A DNA stretch of 41,615 bases from Comamonadaceae bacterium (GCA_004144865.1 SEAY01000018.1:1-41615); one strand, 5' to 3'; positions 29,848 to 39,852 are shown, numbered from the stretch's first letter. Translations and numbers: made by a program. Notes: a model not told the origin generated them from the letters alone.

Positions 29848-30867
29848 ATGGAAGCCTCCAGGAAGGCACTCGTGACCGGCGCCAACGGCCACATCGGGAA
29901 CAACCTGGTGCAAGCCCTGCTGCAACGCGGCTACCAGGTTCGCGCGTCCGTGCGCGATGCGGGCGACCCCGCCAGGACGCGCTCGCTGCCGGAGGGCATC
30001 GAGATCGTGAGCCTGGACGTGCGGGACGAAGAGCAGTTCGTGCGGGTGAGCCAGGGCATCGACGTGCTGTTCCACCTGGCCGCCACCTACAAGAACTACA
30101 CCGCGTCGCGCGCCGAGGCGGAGGACATGGTGCGTGACAGCATCGAGGGCGCGCGTGCGGCCGTGATGGCCGCCGCTCGCAACCGCATCCGCCGCCTGGT
30201 GCTCACGTCCTCCGTGGTGACGATTCCGCTGGTCCCGCGTGGCGGCCCGGCGACCACCGAGGCGGATTGGCGCACGGACTTCGTCGTGCCGTATCACCGC
30301 GGCAAGACGCTCGCCGAGCAGGAGGCCTGGAAGCTGGCGAAGGAGCATGGCGTCGACATGGTCACGGTGCTGCCGGGGGCGATCCTCGGCCCCGGCTTCA
30401 CGCGGGGCACTTCCAGCACCGACGTGATCGAGTCCATCCGGCTGGGCGGCATGAAGAACGGCGCGCCGAACGCCAACTTCCCGGCCGTCGACATCCGCGA
30501 CGTCGTCGAGGGCCACATCCTGGCCGCGGAGAGCAGTGCCGGCGGCCGCTTCATCCTGTGCAACGACCGGCTGCCGCAACTGGCGGAGCTTGCGCGCCTG
30601 GCGCACGAGGTGGACCCCGCGATCCCCCTGCCGGGCAAGCTGCTGCCCGATTTCGCGCTGGCGCTCGGCCCGTTGTTCGACTGGATCAACCACAAGACCC
30701 GCGGCGCGCCGCGCACGCTGGGACCGGAGTTCATCGCGGCCGTCCGCGGCAAGGAATGGACGATGTCCAACCAGCGCGCCCGCCGGGAACTGGGATGGCG
30801 TCCCACCATCCCGCTGGAGCAGAGCGTGGCCGATACGCTGGCCACGCTGAAGTCCCTGCATCATTGA
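29848..30867 (+). CDS. NAD-dependent epimerase/dehydratase (extended SDR)
   Basis: This 339-residue extended short-chain dehydrogenase has a nucleotide motif TGANGHIG (10-17), Y149-x-x-x-K153 in PYHRGK, and a C-terminal substrate domain ending with N-Q-R-A-R-R-E-L-G-W-R-P. The ATG at 29848 follows GGGGAG (29837-29842); longer upstream frames cross the divergent gene start. The substrate is unknown: relatives include dihydroflavonol/aldehyde reductases and hydroxysteroid dehydrogenases. Divergence from the acyl-CoA dehydrogenase and proximity to thiolase suggest a role in a lipid or aromatic side-chain pathway (inference). Confidence 0.88.
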   Translation: MEASRKALVTGANGHIGNNLVQALLQRGYQVRASVRDAGDPARTRSLPEGIEIVSLDVRDEEQFVRVSQGIDVLFHLAATYKNYTASRAEAEDMVRDSIEGARAAVMAAARNRIRRLVLTSSVVTIPLVPRGGPATTEADWRTDFVVPYHRGKTLAEQEAWKLAKEHGVDMVTVLPGAILGPGFTRGTSSTDVIESIRLGGMKNGAPNANFPAVDIRDVVEGHILAAESSAGGRFILCNDRLPQLAELARLAHEVDPAIPLPGKLLPDFALALGPLFDWINHKTRGAPRTLGPEFIAAVRGKEWTMSNQRARRELGWRPTIPLEQSVADTLATLKSLHH

Positions 30868-30892
30868 GCGCGCGGTTTCCCCCGTCGCGCGC

Positions 30893-30936
30893 GCGATCGC
30901 CGCGCGGCGGTCGCCTGCGTGACAGGCTGCGCAGGC
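30893..30936 (+). other. Two overlapping dyads upstream of the thiolase promoter
   Basis: GCGATCGCC (30893-30901) pairs with GGCGGTCGC (30906-30914) with one wobble, a likely 3'-end hairpin for the epimerase gene. GCCTGCG (30913-30919) and CGCAGGC (30930-30936) form a second perfect repeat with a 10-base spacer. A -10-like TATACT follows at 30978-30983, so the second dyad lies in the upstream activator/operator zone of the thiolase operon. Confidence 0.35.
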
Positions 30937-31009
30937 CTCCCTGAATTTCACGAAGCGGGCGCTTGGCGGCGAGTGCCTATACTGCTGCGCAACCCAGGAG
31001 AACGCACCC

Positions 31010-32212
<1,203 letters not shown>

Positions 32213-32222
32213 GGCTGCCCGC

Positions 32223-34370
32223 ATGAAGACCATCCGCTACGAACTCGCCGACGGAATCGCCACCCTCACCTTCGACGAGCCCGGCTCGCCGGTGAACACC
32301 ATGTGCCTGCAGTGGCAGGAGGACCTCTCCGCCGCCGTGCAACGGGTGCTCGCGGACCGCGACGCCATCCGCGGCATCGTGCTCGCCTCCGCCAAGACCA
32401 CCTTCTTCGCCGGCGCGGACCTGAAGGCGACCCTGCGGCTGAAGCCGGAGGACGGCCCCGCGGTCTTCCGCGAGATCGAACTGGTGAAGAAGAACTTCCG
32501 CACGCTGGAGACGCTGGGCAAGCCGGTGGTCGCCTGCCTCAACGGCGCGGCGCTGGGCGGCGGCTGGGAAGTGGCGCTCGTCGCGCACCACCGCGTCGCG
32601 GTCGACAATCCGAAGATCCAGCTCGGCCTGCCCGAGATCACGCTGGGCCTCATCCCCGGCGCCTCCGGCATCACGAAGATGACGCGCCTGCTCGGCCTCA
32701 TGGGCGCGCAGCCCTACATCCTCGAGAGCAAGCTGTTCGCCCCGCGCGAGGCGTTCGAGCTGGGCCTCGTGCACGAACTGGTGCCCGACGCCGCGGCACT
32801 GCGCCCCGCGGCGCTGGCCTGGATCGCGGCGAACCCGCAGGCGCAGCAGCCCTGGGACGCCAAGGACTACCGCATGCCCGGCGGCACCCCGGCCAACCCC
32901 AAGGTGGCCGGCATGCTGTCGGTGGCGCCCGCGGTGCTGAAGCAGAAGACCCGCGGCCTGTACCCGGCGCCCGAATACGCGCTGGCGGCGATGGTCGAGG
33001 GCGCGCAGGTGGACTTCGACACCGCGCTGCGCATCGAAAGCCGCTACCTCGCACGGTTGATCGTGTCGCCCGTGGCGAAGAACATGATCAACACGTTCTT
33101 CTTCAACCTCAACGCGATCAAGGCGGGCCAGTCGCGCCCGAAGTGGGAAGGCCGCTTCCAGCCGCGCAAGGTGGGCATCCTCGGCGCCGGCATGATGGGC
33201 GCGGGCATCGCCTACGCGCAGGCCAGCCGCGGCATCGCCACGGTGCTGAAGGACGTGTCGCTCGACAAGGCCGAGGCCGGGCGCGCCTACAGCCTGAAGC
33301 TCACGCAGCCGCGGGTGGAGAAGGGCCGCATGAGCCCGCACGACCAGGCCGCCCTGCTCGCGCGCATCACGGCCACGGAATCGGTGAAGGACCTGCAGGG
33401 CTGCGACCTGATCATCGAGGCCGTGTTCGAGAACCGCGAGCTGAAGGCCAAGGTCACGCAGGAGGCCCAGGCGCAGCTGGCGCCGGACGGCTTCTTCGCC
33501 AGCAACACCTCCACGCTGCCGATCACCGGCCTCGCCAAGGCGAGCGCGCGGCCCGGCAAGTTCGTCGGCATCCATTTCTTCAGCCCCGTCGACAAGATGA
33601 AGCTGGTGGAGATCATCCGCGGCAAGGAGACCGACGACGAGACCGTGGCGCGCGCCTACGACTACGTGCAGGCGCTCGGCAAGATCCCCATCGTGGTGAA
33701 CGACGCGCGTGGCTTCTTCACCAGCCGCGTGTTCGGCACCTTCGTGATGGAAGGCGCGGCGATGCTGGGCGAAGGCATTCCCGCCGCGGTGGTGGAACAG
33801 GCCGGGCTGCAGGCCGGCATGCCGGTGGGCCCGCTCGCCGTGCTGGACGAAACCGCCCTCTCGCTGTCCGTCCACGTGCTGGACCAGACGCGGGCCGACT
33901 TCCGCGCGGAAGGACAAACCTACATCGCCACGCCCGGCGAACTGCTGGTGGAGCGCATGGTCAAGGAGTACGACCGCAACGGCCGCGCCGCCGGCGGCGG
34001 CTTCTACGAGTACCCCTCGGAAAAAGGCGCGAAGAAGTTCCTGTGGCCGAAGCTGAAGGAGCTGTTCGAGAAGCCGAACGCCACGTGGGACATGCAGGAG
34101 CTGAAGGACCGCCTGCTGTACCGCCAGGCCGTCGAGACGGCGCGCTGCCTCGCCGAGGGCGTGCTCACGAGCGTGCACGACGCCAACGTGGGCTCCATCT
34201 TCGGCATCGGCTTCCCCGGCTGGACTGGCGGGGCCATGCAGTTCATCTACGGCACGGGCATCGATGCGTTCCTGCACCGCGCCGAGGTCCTGGCGGCGAA
34301 ATTCGGCCCCGGCTTCGTGGTGGCGCCGCAGGTGAAGGACGCGATCCGCCGTCACCAGCCGCAGTACTGA
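32223..34370 (+). CDS. FadB/FadJ-type multifunctional enoyl-CoA hydratase/3-hydroxyacyl-CoA dehydrogenase
   Basis: This 715-residue protein has an N-terminal crotonase domain (about 1-195) with oxyanion loop FFAGADLK, and catalytic Glu in G-G-G-W-E-V-A-L and G-L-P-E-I-T-L-G. The central Rossmann NAD domain starts with GAGMMGAG at 321. The dehydrogenase motif HFFSPVDKMKLVEI contains the catalytic His. Two C-terminal 3HCDH helical domains follow, with G-G-G-F-Y-E-Y-P. It performs steps two and three of beta-oxidation and forms a complex with the adjacent thiolase. The ATG at 32223 is 10 bases after the thiolase stop. Confidence 0.95.
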   Translation: MKTIRYELADGIATLTFDEPGSPVNTMCLQWQEDLSAAVQRVLADRDAIRGIVLASAKTTFFAGADLKATLRLKPEDGPAVFREIELVKKNFRTLETLGKPVVACLNGAALGGGWEVALVAHHRVAVDNPKIQLGLPEITLGLIPGASGITKMTRLLGLMGAQPYILESKLFAPREAFELGLVHELVPDAAALRPAALAWIAANPQAQQPWDAKDYRMPGGTPANPKVAGMLSVAPAVLKQKTRGLYPAPEYALAAMVEGAQVDFDTALRIESRYLARLIVSPVAKNMINTFFFNLNAIKAGQSRPKWEGRFQPRKVGILGAGMMGAGIAYAQASRGIATVLKDVSLDKAEAGRAYSLKLTQPRVEKGRMSPHDQAALLARITATESVKDLQGCDLIIEAVFENRELKAKVTQEAQAQLAPDGFFASNTSTLPITGLAKASARPGKFVGIHFFSPVDKMKLVEIIRGKETDDETVARAYDYVQALGKIPIVVNDARGFFTSRVFGTFVMEGAAMLGEGIPAAVVEQAGLQAGMPVGPLAVLDETALSLSVHVLDQTRADFRAEGQTYIATPGELLVERMVKEYDRNGRAAGGGFYEYPSEKGAKKFLWPKLKELFEKPNATWDMQELKDRLLYRQAVETARCLAEGVLTSVHDANVGSIFGIGFPGWTGGAMQFIYGTGIDAFLHRAEVLAAKFGPGFVVAPQVKDAIRRHQPQY

Positions 34371-34375
34371 ACGCC

Positions 34376-35788
34376 ATGGACGCAAGCTGCATTGCCGCCC
34401 TGCTCGCCCGGCAACGCGAGGCGTTCGCGCACGAGCCCTACCCCTCGCTGGAGACGCGGCTCGCGCGCCTGCGCCGCCTGCAGGACCTGCTGGAGCGGGA
34501 CGGCGACCGCCTGGCGCAGGCGATCTCGGCGGATTTCGGCAACCGCTCGCTGCACGAGACCGCGATCGCCGAGACCTTCTTCGTGCTCGCGGGCATCGCC
34601 CACACGCGCAGGCATCTCAAGCGGTGGATGAAAGCCCGCCGCGTGGCCACGTCCTTCCATTCGCTGCCGGGCACGAGCCGCATCCTTGCGCAACCGGTGG
34701 GCGCGGTTGGCATCGTGAGCCCCTGGAACTACCCGCTGCAGCTCGCGCTCGCCCCCGCGGTCGCCGCATTGGCCGCCGGCAACCGCGTGATGATCAAGCC
34801 CAGCGAGCTCACGCCCGGCTTCTCGGCCCTGCTGGCCGAACGCATCGCGCAATCCTTCGCGTTGGAGGAATGCGTCGTGGTGCAAGGCGGCGCCGACGTG
34901 GGCCGCACCTTCGCCAGCCAGCCCTTCGACCACCTGTTCTTCACCGGCTCGACCGCCGTGGGCCGCCAGGTCGCCCTCGCCGCGGCCGCGAACCTCACGC
35001 CGGTGACGCTGGAACTCGGAGGCAAGTCGCCCGCGATCCTCGATCCCAGCGCGGACGTGGGACAGGCCGCCGCGCGCATCGCCGCCGGCAAGCTGTTCAA
35101 CGCGGGGCAGACCTGCATCGCGCCGGACTACGTGCTGCTGCCGCGCGCGCAGCGCGACGCGTTCACCGACGCCTACCGGCAGGCCGTGCTGCGCATGTAT
35201 CCACGGCTGGACGACAACCCCGACTACACCAGCATCGTCAACGAGCGCCACTACCAGCGGCTGCAGAACCTCGCGAGCGAAGCGGAGGCGGGCGGCGCGC
35301 GGGCGCTGCGCATCTCGCCCGCCGGCGAGATGGAACGGCCGCAGTTGCGCAAGCTGCGCCCCACCTTGCTGCTGGACGTGCAGCCCGGCATGGCGGTGAT
35401 GCGCGAGGAGATCTTCGGCCCGCTGCTGCCGGTGATCCCCTACGACACCCCGGACGAGGCCATAGCCTTCGTCAACGCGCGGCCGCGGCCGCTGGCGCTC
35501 TACTGGTTCGGCAAGGACGCCGCGCGGCAGCGCGAGGTGCTCACGCGCACCGTGGCGGGCGGCATGACCGTCAACGACGTGCTGCTGCACATCGCGCAGG
35601 AGAACCTGCCTTTCGGCGGCGTCGGCGAGAGCGGGATCGGGGCGTACCACGGCGAGTACGGCTTCCGCCTGTTCTCCAAGGAGAAGCCCGTCTTCGAGCA
35701 GTCGCGCTGGGCCGGCAGCGACATGCTGCGCCCGCCCTACGGGGCGCAGGCGGAGCGCATCCTGCGCGTGCTGCGCAAGCTCGTCTAG
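34376..35788 (+). CDS. Coniferyl-aldehyde-type NAD(P) aldehyde dehydrogenase
   Basis: This 470-residue aldehyde dehydrogenase has Glu213 in ELGGKSPAIL and nucleophile Cys247 in NAGQTCIAPDYV, with the canonical 34-residue spacing. The N-terminal segment D-F-G-N-R-S-x-H-E-T and C-terminal N-L-P-F-G-G-V-G-E-S-G-I-G-A-Y-H-G are characteristic of the class-3/coniferyl aldehyde dehydrogenase group, which oxidises medium-chain fatty and phenylpropenal aldehydes. The ATG is five bases after the fadB-like stop. In context it may oxidise an aldehyde formed before CoA activation (inference). Confidence 0.92.
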   Translation: MDASCIAALLARQREAFAHEPYPSLETRLARLRRLQDLLERDGDRLAQAISADFGNRSLHETAIAETFFVLAGIAHTRRHLKRWMKARRVATSFHSLPGTSRILAQPVGAVGIVSPWNYPLQLALAPAVAALAAGNRVMIKPSELTPGFSALLAERIAQSFALEECVVVQGGADVGRTFASQPFDHLFFTGSTAVGRQVALAAAANLTPVTLELGGKSPAILDPSADVGQAAARIAAGKLFNAGQTCIAPDYVLLPRAQRDAFTDAYRQAVLRMYPRLDDNPDYTSIVNERHYQRLQNLASEAEAGGARALRISPAGEMERPQLRKLRPTLLLDVQPGMAVMREEIFGPLLPVIPYDTPDEAIAFVNARPRPLALYWFGKDAARQREVLTRTVAGGMTVNDVLLHIAQENLPFGGVGESGIGAYHGEYGFRLFSKEKPVFEQSRWAGSDMLRPPYGAQAERILRVLRKLV

Positions 35789-35807
35789 GGCGCGGGTCGC
35801 GAGATCG

Positions 35808-35836
35808 TTGACTCCGGCAACCATCTGCCGGACACT
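35808..35836 (+). promoter_or_regulatory. Promoter overlapping a palindromic MarR operator candidate
   Basis: TTGACT (35808-35813) as -35 and GACACT (35831-35836) as a weak -10 are 17 bases apart. Between them lies the perfect inverted repeat TCCGGCA-N6-TGCCGGA (35813-35832). A start about seven bases later would coincide with the ATG at 35843, giving a leaderless or near-leaderless message. The repeat is well placed for autorepression by the MarR domain of the gene. Confidence 0.5.
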
Positions 35837-35842
35837 CTCCGC

Positions 35843-36772
35843 ATGGCCCCAGCATCGGTCGACCAGTCCCAGGTGCGCGCCGTGCGCGCCTTCAACCGCT
35901 TCTACACGCAGCGCGTCGGCGTGCTCAGGCGCTACCTCGGCACCGACTTCACCCTCACCGAAGTGCGCGTGCTGTACGAGCTGGCGCATCGTCCCCCGCT
36001 GGCGGCGCGCGACCTGGTGCGCGACCTGGAACTGGACCCCGGCTATCTCAGCCGCATCCTGCGCCGCTTCGAGGACAAGGGCTGGCTGCAGCGCGAGCCG
36101 GCGCCGCACGACCTGCGCCAAAGCCTGCTGCGGCTGACCGAGGCGGGGCATGCGACCTTCGCGCCCCTGCAGCAGAAGTCGCGGGAGGAAACGGCCGCCC
36201 TGCTCGCTCCCCTGGCACCGGCCGCCCGGCCGCGGCTGATCCAGTCGCTGGAGACCGTGCACCGCCTGCTGGACCCGCCGCCCACGGCGCAGCGCCGAGT
36301 CGTCCTGCGCGACCCGCGGCCCGGCGACATGGGCTGGATCGTGCAGATGCACGGCGAGCTCTACGCGCGCGAGTTCGGCTACGACGCGGAGTTCGAGGCG
36401 CTCGTGGCGGAGATCACCGCCAGCTTCCTGCGCAAATTCGATGCCTCGCGCGAGAAGGCGTGGATCGCCGAAGTGGACGGCGAGCGCGCGGGATGCGTGC
36501 TGCTGGTGCGGCGCACCGAAACCGTCGCCCAGCTGCGCCTTCTGTTGCTGGCGCCCGAGGCGCGCGGACTGGGCCTCGGGGGCCGGCTCACCGACGCCTG
36601 CATCGCATTCGCCCGCAAGAAAGGCTATCGCAAGCTGGTGCTGTGGACGCAGAGCCACCTGGAGGCGGCGCGCGCCATCTACCGGTCGCGCGGCTTCGTG
36701 ATGAAGAAGGCCGAACCCAACGCCGCCTTCGGCAAGAAGCTGGTGAGCGAGACCTGGGAGCTGAAGCTCTGA
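35843..36772 (+). CDS. MarR-GNAT fusion protein
   Basis: The 309-residue protein has a MarR winged helix-turn-helix at about 10-145 (T-L-T-E-V-R-V-L-Y-E-L, then L-D-P-G-Y-L-S-R-I-L-R-R-F-E-D-K-G-W-L) and a GNAT acetyltransferase at about 150-309 with the acetyl-CoA loop L-L-A-P-E-A-R-G-L-G-L-G and the C-terminal A-R-A-I-Y-R-S-R-G-F motif. Such fusions are known in many soil bacteria, and the acetyl substrate is generally unknown. No ribosome site precedes the ATG, consistent with a leaderless start. It begins an operon with EamA and ChrA genes and probably represses it (inference). Confidence 0.93.
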   Translation: MAPASVDQSQVRAVRAFNRFYTQRVGVLRRYLGTDFTLTEVRVLYELAHRPPLAARDLVRDLELDPGYLSRILRRFEDKGWLQREPAPHDLRQSLLRLTEAGHATFAPLQQKSREETAALLAPLAPAARPRLIQSLETVHRLLDPPPTAQRRVVLRDPRPGDMGWIVQMHGELYAREFGYDAEFEALVAEITASFLRKFDASREKAWIAEVDGERAGCVLLVRRTETVAQLRLLLLAPEARGLGLGGRLTDACIAFARKKGYRKLVLWTQSHLEAARAIYRSRGFVMKKAEPNAAFGKKLVSETWELKL

Positions 36773-37668
36773 ACCTCGCCCTTCTCGCGGCCGCCGGCGC
36801 CGGCGTGCAGGTGGGCGCGGCCATCGTGGCGTCTCGCTTCGTGGTGGCCGAGGTGCCGCCGCTCACCCTGGCCATGCTGCGCTACGCCATCGGCTTCCTG
36901 TGCCTGCTGCCGTTCGCGCTGCGGACGCTTCGCACGCTGCGGCCGCAGGTGCGCGGCCGCGACCTCGCCGCCATGGCGGCGCTCGGCACGGGCCAGTTCG
37001 GCATCCTCATCGCCCTGTTGAACTGGGGCCTGCAATCCGTGCCGGCCGCGCCGGCGGCGCTCCTCTTCAGCCTGTTTCCGCTGCTCACGCTGCTGCTGGC
37101 CGCAGGGCTCGGGCGGGAGCGGGCCAGCGGCCGCCTCCTGCTGGGCGTGCTGCTGTCCATCCTGGGCGTCGGCCTCTCGTTGGTGCCGAAGCTGCAGGCC
37201 CCCGCCGGCGGCGGCTGGTGGGGCGAGCTCGCGGTGCTGGCTTCGGCCGCGGTGGGTGCGCTATGCAGCGTGCTGTACCGCCCTTACCTGCAGCGGTATC
37301 CGACCGTCCCCGTCTCCGCCTTCGCCATGCTGGCCTCCGTGCTGTTCCTCGCGGTCGCGGCCCTGGCCGAAGCCTGGCCGGCGCGCCTGGCCGCCATCAC
37401 GCCCGCGGCCTGGGCGGCCGTCGCCTTCATCGGCGTGTCGAGCGGGGTCGGCTACTTCTGGTGGCTCTACGCGCTGAAGCACGAATCGCCGACGCGCGTG
37501 ACCGTGTTCCTGGCGCTCAACCCGGTGACCGCCGCGGCGCTGGGCTGGGCCTTCCTCGGCGAGCCGCTGCCGGCGCAGATGCTGGCGGCCGTGGTGCTGA
37601 TAGGCGCCGGCTTGTGGCTCGCCACGCGCGCCCCTGCGTCGGAAAAACGACAGGCGGCGGCCGGATAA
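36769..37668 (+). CDS. EamA/DMT-family transporter, apparent CTG start
   Basis: This 299-residue ten-helix drug/metabolite transporter has two EamA repeats (about 1-140 and 150-290). The first helix begins immediately (N-L-A-L-L-A-A-A-G-A-G), and the next in-frame GTG at 36805 would cut that helix. No ATG, GTG or TTG is available upstream in a sensible position. The best start is CTG at 36769, eight bases after GGGAG (36756-36760) and overlapping the MarR-GNAT stop as CTGA. The family exports amino acids, metabolites or drugs; the substrate is unknown. Confidence 0.85.
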   Translation: MNLALLAAAGAGVQVGAAIVASRFVVAEVPPLTLAMLRYAIGFLCLLPFALRTLRTLRPQVRGRDLAAMAALGTGQFGILIALLNWGLQSVPAAPAALLFSLFPLLTLLLAAGLGRERASGRLLLGVLLSILGVGLSLVPKLQAPAGGGWWGELAVLASAAVGALCSVLYRPYLQRYPTVPVSAFAMLASVLFLAVAALAEAWPARLAAITPAAWAAVAFIGVSSGVGYFWWLYALKHESPTRVTVFLALNPVTAAALGWAFLGEPLPAQMLAAVVLIGAGLWLATRAPASEKRQAAAG

Positions 37669-37676
37669 TCGAACCG

Positions 37677-38252
37677 ATGTCCGCCCCGCCCGACGAGGCC
37701 GCGCCGCCGGCCCCCCGCTCCCTCTCCGACCTCTTCGTCTCCTTCACGCTGCTGGCCCTGCAGGGCTTCGGCGGCGTGTTGGCCGTGGTGCAGCGCGAAC
37801 TGGTCGAGAAGAAGCGCTGGATGACGCGCGAGGAATTCATCGAGGAGTGGTCCGTGGCGCAGATCATGCCCGGCCCCAACGTGATCAACCTCTCCATCAT
37901 GATCGGGTGGAAGCACTTCGGCTGGCGCGGCGCGCTGGCCGGGCTCGCGGGCATGCTGACCTTTCCGCTGCTGGTGGTGCTGGCCCTTGCGCTGGTCTAC
38001 GCCGAGTTCGCCTCCAACCCCCAGGTGGCGGGCGCGCTGCGGGGCATGGGCGCCGTGGCCGCCGGCCTGATCACCGCCACCGGCCTCAAGCTGTTGCCGG
38101 CGCTGCAGAAGAACGCGATGGGCCCTGCGCTGTGCGCGGCGCTGGGCGTGGCCACCTTCGCCGCCATCGCGCTGCTGAAGCTGCCGCTCTTCTGGGTGCT
38201 GCTGGCGCTGGGCGGCGTGGGCTGCGTGCTGGCGTACCGGAGGCTCGCGTGA
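37677..38252 (+). CDS. Chromate transporter, N-terminal-type half
   Basis: This 191-residue CHR-family protein has L-Q-G-F-G-G-V-L-A-V near the start, a loop with M-T-R-E-E-F-I-E-E-W, the signature M-P-G-P-N-V-I-N-L, and about five to six membrane helices. It is the short-chain form: two ~190-residue proteins in place of a single 400-residue ChrA, with each half in opposite membrane orientation and both required. The family exports chromate by proton antiport, but many members in non-contaminated soil bacteria have unknown substrates. It follows the EamA stop by eight bases. Confidence 0.92.
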   Translation: MSAPPDEAAPPAPRSLSDLFVSFTLLALQGFGGVLAVVQRELVEKKRWMTREEFIEEWSVAQIMPGPNVINLSIMIGWKHFGWRGALAGLAGMLTFPLLVVLALALVYAEFASNPQVAGALRGMGAVAAGLITATGLKLLPALQKNAMGPALCAALGVATFAAIALLKLPLFWVLLALGGVGCVLAYRRLA

Positions 38253-38824
38253 ACCCCATCACGATGCAGCTGGCGGACTGGCTGTCGCTGTTCGGCCATT
38301 ACCTCGCGCTCTCGTTGCTTTGCGTGGGCGGCGCCATCACCACGGCGCCGGACATGCACCGCTTCCTGGTGCAGGAAAAAGGCTGGCTGACCGACCCGCA
38401 GTTCAGCGCGTCCATCGCCATCGCGCAGGCCGCGCCCGGCCCCAACGTGCTGTTCACGGCGCTCATGGGGTGGAACGTCGGACTCAACGCCGGAGGGCTG
38501 GGAACCGCCCTGCTCGGCATGGTGCTGTGCCTGGGCGGCATCATGCTGCCCAGCTCGGTGCTGGTGTACCTGAGCGCGCAGTGGAGCCACCGCAATCGCG
38601 AGCGCCGCGCCGTGCGGGCCTTCAAGCAGGGCATGGCCCCGATCGTCGTGGCGCTGCTGGTCGCCACGGGCTGGATCCTCGCCACCGGCCAGGGTTACGG
38701 GCTGTCCAACTGGCCGGCCTGGACCGTCACGGCGATCACCACCCTCGTGGTGTGGAAGACGCGCCTGCACCTGTTGTGGCTGCTCGGTGCGGGCGCGGCC
38801 CTCGGCTGGATGGGGTGGATCTAG
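38249..38824 (+). CDS. Chromate transporter, C-terminal-type half
   Basis: This 191-residue partner of the preceding protein has the repeated CHR motif A-A-P-G-P-N-V-L-F-T, L-S-L-L-C-V-G-G-A-I in the first helix, and about six hydrophobic segments. The GTG start overlaps the first half's stop as GTGA with GGAGG just upstream (38240-38244), so the two are made together. It is last in the operon; the DUF1080 gene converges eight bases later. Confidence 0.92.
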   Translation: MNPITMQLADWLSLFGHYLALSLLCVGGAITTAPDMHRFLVQEKGWLTDPQFSASIAIAQAAPGPNVLFTALMGWNVGLNAGGLGTALLGMVLCLGGIMLPSSVLVYLSAQWSHRNRERRAVRAFKQGMAPIVVALLVATGWILATGQGYGLSNWPAWTVTAITTLVVWKTRLHLLWLLGAGAALGWMGWI

Positions 38825-38831
38825 CAGCCGC

Positions 38832-39443
38832 TCAGAGCGGCCGGATCTCCACCTTGCGCCACTTGATGGTGCCGCGGCCCCACTGCAGCGCGATCGGCCC
38901 CCGCGCGAACTTCGCGTTGCGCGTGTCCACCGTCTTCACGCCATTGAGCACCAGCACGAGGTGGTCGCGCCGCGCGGTGACCTCGTAGGTGTTCCACTTG
39001 CCGCCCGCCTTCGGCATGGGCTGGGCGACCGGCGCCACCTTCACGATCGCGCCCGTGCCATAGGTCGGGTCGGGCCGCTGGTCGAAGATGTTGGCTTCGT
39101 AGCAGTTCTCGTCGGTGATGCGCGTGGGCTCCTGGCAGCGCACGAAGATGCCGCTGTTGGCGTCGTCGCTGGCCCAGAACTCGGCGCGGATCGTGAAGTC
39201 GCCGTAGGACTGGCGCGTCACGAGGTAGGCGGGCTCCCGGCCGCCCGAAGAGGCCTGCACGGCGCCTTCGGCCGCGACCCAGTTGGCCTGCCCCACCTGG
39301 TTGAAGTTCTCCAGCCCGCGCGTGCCGGCTATCAGCGGCGTCCAGCCGCCGCCTCCCATCGACTGCAGGCCCGCGCACCCGGCGAGAACCGTCGCCGCCG
39401 CCACGGCGGCCGCGGCCGCCGTCACCCTCTTCGTCGTCACCAT
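38832..39443 (-). CDS. DUF1080-domain (3-keto-disaccharide hydrolase fold) lipoprotein
   Basis: This 203-residue protein has a signal peptide with lipobox LAGC (Cys23). The mature part is a concanavalin-like jelly roll of the DUF1080 family: F-x-I-R-A-E-F-W at about 83-90, N-S-G-I-F-V-R-C, N-I-F-D-Q-R, and N-T-Y-E-V-T-A-R-R-D-H-L-V-L-V-L-N-G near 150-170. Some members hydrolyse 3-ketoglycosides; others only bind carbohydrate. The ribosome site AGAGGAGA precedes the ATG at 39443. It follows the small lipoprotein gene on the same strand after 73 bases. Confidence 0.85.
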   Translation of the reverse strand: MVTTKRVTAAAAAVAAATVLAGCAGLQSMGGGGWTPLIAGTRGLENFNQVGQANWVAAEGAVQASSGGREPAYLVTRQSYGDFTIRAEFWASDDANSGIFVRCQEPTRITDENCYEANIFDQRPDPTYGTGAIVKVAPVAQPMPKAGGKWNTYEVTARRDHLVLVLNGVKTVDTRNAKFARGPIALQWGRGTIKWRKVEIRPL

Positions 39444-39516
39444 GTCGTCTCCTCTTGGCGCGCGGCCATCCGCGCGAGCGCATCTTGAGGGCCGCGGGCG
39501 CGGCGCGCAAGGAGGC

Positions 39517-39852
39517 TTACCGCGGGTTCTCGAAGAACAGGTAGGTGCCGAAGCCGCCGACCTCGAAGTACACCTTCTTCTCGCCCGGGTCGGCGGCGAA
39601 GTTCAGGTTCTCGTCGAGGATGCCGTAGCCGTAACGGTAGGAACGGGCTTCGCTGTCGCTGGTGCCCAGCGCGGTACTGAGCTTGTCCACGCGCACGAAG
39701 CGCCGCACCAGCTTGTCGCCGGCGTAGATCTCCAGCACGCCGTTCGTGCCGGTCCAGTTCTGCACGCCGCGGCCGAACTGGTTCTGCTGCTCCTGCGTGC
39801 AGCCGGCCAGGGCAAGGGCGGCGCAGGCGAGCGCCAGGGTGGGCTTGTTCAT
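39517..39852 (-). CDS. Small exported lipoprotein
   Basis: This 111-residue protein has a signal peptide with lipobox ALAGC (Cys18), then a short helix E-Q-Q-N-Q-F-G-R-G-V-Q-N-W and a beta-rich region (L-E-I-Y-A-G-D-K-L-V-R-R-F, Y-R-Y-G-Y-G-I-L-D-E-N). No named family is recognised. It resembles small envelope lipoproteins of Comamonadaceae. The ATG follows GAGGAGAGG and overlaps the sirtuin stop as ATGA, so the two genes are coupled. Confidence 0.82.
   Translation of the reverse strand: MNKPTLALACAALALAGCTQEQQNQFGRGVQNWTGTNGVLEIYAGDKLVRRFVRVDKLSTALGTSDSEARSYRYGYGILDENLNFAADPGEKKVYFEVGGFGTYLFFENPR

Noticed and set aside
38827-38841. GCCGCT-CAG-AGCGGC hairpin at the ChrA/DUF1080 convergence
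   Set aside because: The stem is short, lies partly within the DUF1080 coding end and has no T-run. It is too weak to call a terminator.
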